This document shows, one piece after another, positions 5,041 to 6,334 of a DNA stretch of 6,334 nucleotides; position 1 is the first letter of the stretch; each line of letters begins with the position of its first letter. A program made the position numbers and the translations under genes. The notes below the pieces were generated by a model. It was given only the letters and a program-made list of their open reading frames with translations. It made no database searches and was not told the DNA's origin. The stretch comes from Nitrospirota bacterium (GTDB lineage: Bacteria > Nitrospirota > Nitrospiria > Nitrospirales > UBA8639), in assembly GCA_029881175.1 (NCBI GenBank), contig JAOUNC010000169.1, forward strand, positions 1 to 6,334. Direction: 5' to 3'.

Positions 5041-5507
5041 CTCATAAAACTATTCACTCAGTAAGAAAAGGCAATGGAAGAAGAGCCGGTTTCACGAAGG
5101 GCGTGCAACAATAACATCCTCATAGACAGATCGCTGCAATGGCATCCGGCGGAAAAAGGAGATGAGACCTTAGGCCCCTTGCATCTCACCTGCCACCCTG
5201 CAATTTTCTGAAAAACCTTCTTTGTTGAGGCAATTGCAAACCACACGCCTATCTTGAACTTACAGGATTCTACCACCATTTTATAATCTAAAGACGTGAA
5301 AGAATTTTTTTTCACGAAGTTCCGCCGTAGATCACCCCCAAATGCAAAGAAGGCCAGAAATACTTGAGTCACTCACACACGTCCACCCCATTTGGCGAAA
5401 AAGCCCATCCACCGTTTTTAAGAGTAAAATCTGCCGGCCAAAATGCCCTGATTGATCACAACTTCTGGAACCGGCGTCTTGCCTATTGTTCCATTTCTCA
5501 CCCTATC
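5041..5507. other. Stretch without a convincing gene
   Basis: Open frames on both strands here overlap one another, lack Shine-Dalgarno sequences and have no recognisable motifs. They include a plus-strand 45-codon frame at 5074-5211 and a minus-strand GTG-started frame at 5372-5058. A 7-bp hairpin (CGTGAAA 5295-5301 with TTTCACG 5310-5316, loop of 8) is the only structure noted, and it is not followed by a T run on the plus strand. The promoter of the next unit begins at 5508. Confidence 0.5.
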
Positions 5508-5535
5508 TTGACTTTTTTTCAGAAGCGATTATTAA
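5508..5535 (+). promoter_or_regulatory. Sigma70-like promoter of the small-protein unit
   Basis: TTGACT (5508-5513) is followed after 16 bases by TATTAA (5530-5535) in an AT-rich stretch. It is correctly oriented, with a predicted start near 5542-5545, about 40 bases before the strong ribosome binding site at 5584-5594. Confidence 0.55.
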
Positions 5536-5583
5536 ATAAATCATGGAAGCAATGGGCTTATGGTTATCACAAATATACGCGTG

Positions 5584-5594
5584 AAAGGAGGTGA
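5584..5594 (+). promoter_or_regulatory. Near-perfect Shine-Dalgarno AAAGGAGGTGA
   Basis: It complements the 3' end of 16S rRNA over most of its length. AGGAGG ends 8 bases before ATG 5600, the ideal distance. The nearer ATG at 5595 is only 3 bases away and opens just 9 codons, so ATG 5600 is preferred. Confidence 0.8.
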
Positions 5595-5599
5595 ATGTT

Positions 5600-5764
5600 A
5601 TGGGTGACATTGTGGAAGGCCTAATGGCCGTCATGGGATTGACGGCGGGTCTGCTAGTTAGTGTCGCAACCCTCGTGACTGGAAATGCTCAAAATGCAGG
5701 GGGTTATGATTCTCATCATGCCCCCTGTACCAATCACCCCGGTGACGAGCGTATGGCTGCGTAA
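5600..5764 (+). CDS. Small membrane protein (54 aa), unknown function
   Basis: The protein starts MGDIVEGLMAVMGL. One hydrophobic segment runs from about residue 8 to 27 (LMAVMGLTAGLLVSVATLVT) and is probably a single membrane helix. A short polar tail follows, with a His-His pair (39-40), one cysteine (C43) and a further His (46), ending DERMAA. I do not recognise the family. The near-perfect Shine-Dalgarno and the upstream promoter strongly support translation from here. The gene for an exported 104-aa protein follows 88 bases downstream on the same strand, before the next terminator, so the two probably share a transcript. An overlapping frame begins within its last third and continues past its stop, so a frameshift giving a longer protein cannot be excluded. 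Confidence 0.6.
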   Translation: MGDIVEGLMAVMGLTAGLLVSVATLVTGNAQNAGGYDSHHAPCTNHPGDERMAA

Positions 5765-5831
5765 GCGAATGAGACACTTATCTGCGTTACAGCGAACCGC
5801 AGGGGGAATGTTTCTCCTGTTCCTGGAGTAA
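5694..5831 (+). CDS. Overlapping 45-codon ORF, +1 relative to the 54-aa gene (uncertain)
   Basis: From ATG 5694 (or the in-frame ATGs at 5706 and 5718) the frame reads through a hydrophobic start (VMILIMPPVPITPVTSVWL at 4-22), a basic patch (RKRMRH at 23-28) and ends GGMFLLFLE at TAA 5829-5831. The positive-inside look of a membrane segment followed by Arg/Lys is suggestive. No convincing Shine-Dalgarno precedes any of its starts. It may be the displaced true C-terminus of the 54-aa gene, a coupled overlapping gene, or chance. Confidence 0.25.
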   Translation: MQGVMILIMPPVPITPVTSVWLRKRMRHLSALQRTAGGMFLLFLE

Positions 5832-5852
5832 CTCAGAAAGGAGGATTTCATC

Positions 5853-6167
5853 ATGAAAAAGATTCTGATGATCGCAACAATAGTCATGATTGTGGTGGGG
5901 ATCGGATCGCTCGCCTTGGGAAGCCCCGCAATGCTTCCGAAGCATCCCGGCTATCCGATGGGTGAGTTCAAGGACCCGGTCCTGGGGATGCCAACGGCCA
6001 ATGACCCGGGACAACGAGCCCCATCCCATGAGGAAGCCTTAAAACAAGCGGCGGGGTTTCATGATGCTCAGGCAGTGAACACCCCCAAAGAAATTCGTCC
6101 GAACATCGTCCATGACTCCATAAAGTCAAAGAAGCCATCTTCCCCGATGACACCAGAAAAAGGCTAA
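5853..6167 (+). CDS. Small exported protein (104 aa), unknown function
   Basis: A clear signal peptide (MKK, then ILMIATIVMIVVGIGSLALG at 4-23) leads to a mature part starting SPAMLPKHPGYPMGEFKDPV. It is rich in Pro, His, Lys and Met and has no cysteine, so it is probably a periplasmic monomer without disulfides. Cleavage near residue 23-26 is likely. The tail (SIKSKKPSSPMTPEKG, 89-104) looks disordered. The MLPKHPGYPMG block feels familiar from short exported proteins of Nitrospira genomes, but I cannot name a family or function. AAAGGAGG lies 8 bases before ATG 5853. It is the last gene before the strong terminator at 6234. Metal binding through His/Met is possible but unproven. Confidence 0.8.
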   Translation: MKKILMIATIVMIVVGIGSLALGSPAMLPKHPGYPMGEFKDPVLGMPTANDPGQRAPSHEEALKQAAGFHDAQAVNTPKEIRPNIVHDSIKSKKPSSPMTPEKG

Positions 6168-6233
6168 GGTCATTGTGGGACACAGCTAGAAACCTTGTCA
6201 CGTATAATCCGACAGGGACAGGAGAAAATTTCC

Positions 6234-6266
6234 AAAGAGGGGATCGCAAGATCCCCTCTTTTTTTT
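6234..6266 (+). terminator. Strong intrinsic terminator of the small-protein unit
   Basis: A perfect 12-bp stem (AAAGAGGGGATC 6234-6245 with GATCCCCTCTTT 6250-6261) closes a GCAA tetraloop, a stable GNRA type. It is followed by a run of eight T (6259-6266). It lies 66 bases after the 104-aa gene's stop. Confidence 0.93.
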
Positions 6267-6278
6267 GCGAGCACGTAC

Positions 6279-6306
6279 TTGACAAATTCGCTTATGGAAT
6301 TATTTT
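6279..6306 (+). promoter_or_regulatory. Sigma70-like promoter facing the right edge
   Basis: A perfect TTGACA (6279-6284), a 16-base spacer and TATTTT (6301-6306) in an AT-rich context, directly after the terminator. It should drive a gene or RNA outside the window. Confidence 0.6.
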
Positions 6307-6334
6307 TAATTTTGAACAACGTGAAAACAATAGC

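Noticed and set aside
5074..5211. Plus-strand ATG frame of 45 codons (starts MEEEPVSRRACNNN)
   Set aside because: The ribosome site is weak, there is no promoter and no family resemblance, and it overlaps an equally long frame on the other strand. Kept only as part of the gene-poor gap.
5295..5316. 7-bp hairpin CGTGAAA / TTTCACG considered as a terminator
   Set aside because: Its T run lies in the loop instead of after the stem on the plus strand, and no gene ends nearby.
5058..5372. Minus-strand open frame of 104 codons starting with GTG
   Set aside because: It has no Shine-Dalgarno, no recognisable motif, an erratic composition with scattered cysteines and aromatics, and it overlaps other frames of similar quality.
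5364..5594. Plus-strand frame of 76 codons
   Set aside because: It starts with TTG without a Shine-Dalgarno and runs through the promoter and ribosome binding site of the next gene.
5654..5887. Minus-strand 77-codon frame opposite the small-protein unit
   Set aside because: It is antisense to better-supported genes with strong ribosome sites and lacks its own signals.

Overview
The window looks like a piece of a chromosome from a Nitrospirota bacterium, most likely a Nitrospira. This is inferred from the gene content: an SmbP-like histidine-rich small protein, a secreted SlyD-like isomerase, several tiny secreted or Cys-motif proteins of a kind I associate with nitrite oxidisers, and a base composition that looks near 50 % GC by eye. 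A low-GC (marine-type) Nitrospira would fit, but no rRNA or other phylogenetic marker is present, so the assignment is tentative. No phage, transposon, CRISPR, tRNA or rRNA signal was seen.

Left part (1-2396). The first 151 bases hold the N-terminus of a sulfite-oxidase-like molybdopterin oxidoreductase on the minus strand, running off the left edge. Behind it is a coding-like minus-strand stretch (184-355) interrupted by a TAG. A secreted SlyD/FKBP-type prolyl isomerase (+, 419-973) converges on a histidine-rich SmbP-like lipoprotein (-, 1078-1437), with a strong hairpin between them. Divergent from smbP is a SufR-like winged-helix regulator with four C-terminal cysteines (+, 1617-2255). The shared intergenic region holds a plausible smbP promoter and a small palindrome.

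Middle part (2397-4920, all minus strand). A DegP/HtrA-type periplasmic serine protease with two PDZ domains has its own good sigma70-like promoter (4010-4038). Upstream of it lies a compact cluster: a single-domain response regulator, a 39-codon MCLNCG mini-gene overlapping the regulator's end, and a 66-aa zinc-ribbon-like protein joined to the mini-gene by an ATGA overlap. The receiver domain has no ordinary start codon: its first beta strand and acidic pocket lie upstream of the first usable ATG, and an in-frame TAA separates them from an upstream ATG. The gene may therefore be damaged or use an unusual start.

Right part (4921-6334, plus strand). A 12-bp palindrome separates the response regulator from a 21-codon plus-strand micro-ORF that ends inside an intrinsic terminator. 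About 470 bases without a convincing gene follow. Then comes a small transcription unit: promoter (5508-5535), a 54-aa membrane protein with a near-perfect Shine-Dalgarno, an out-of-frame 45-codon overlapping ORF, a 104-aa exported protein, and a very strong GCAA-loop terminator (6234-6266). A good promoter near the right edge (6279-6306) should drive a gene outside the window.

Taken together, the recognisable genes suggest envelope and metal/redox homeostasis (periplasmic folding, proteolysis, metal binding, an Fe-S-type regulator). They form several separate transcription units, not one system.
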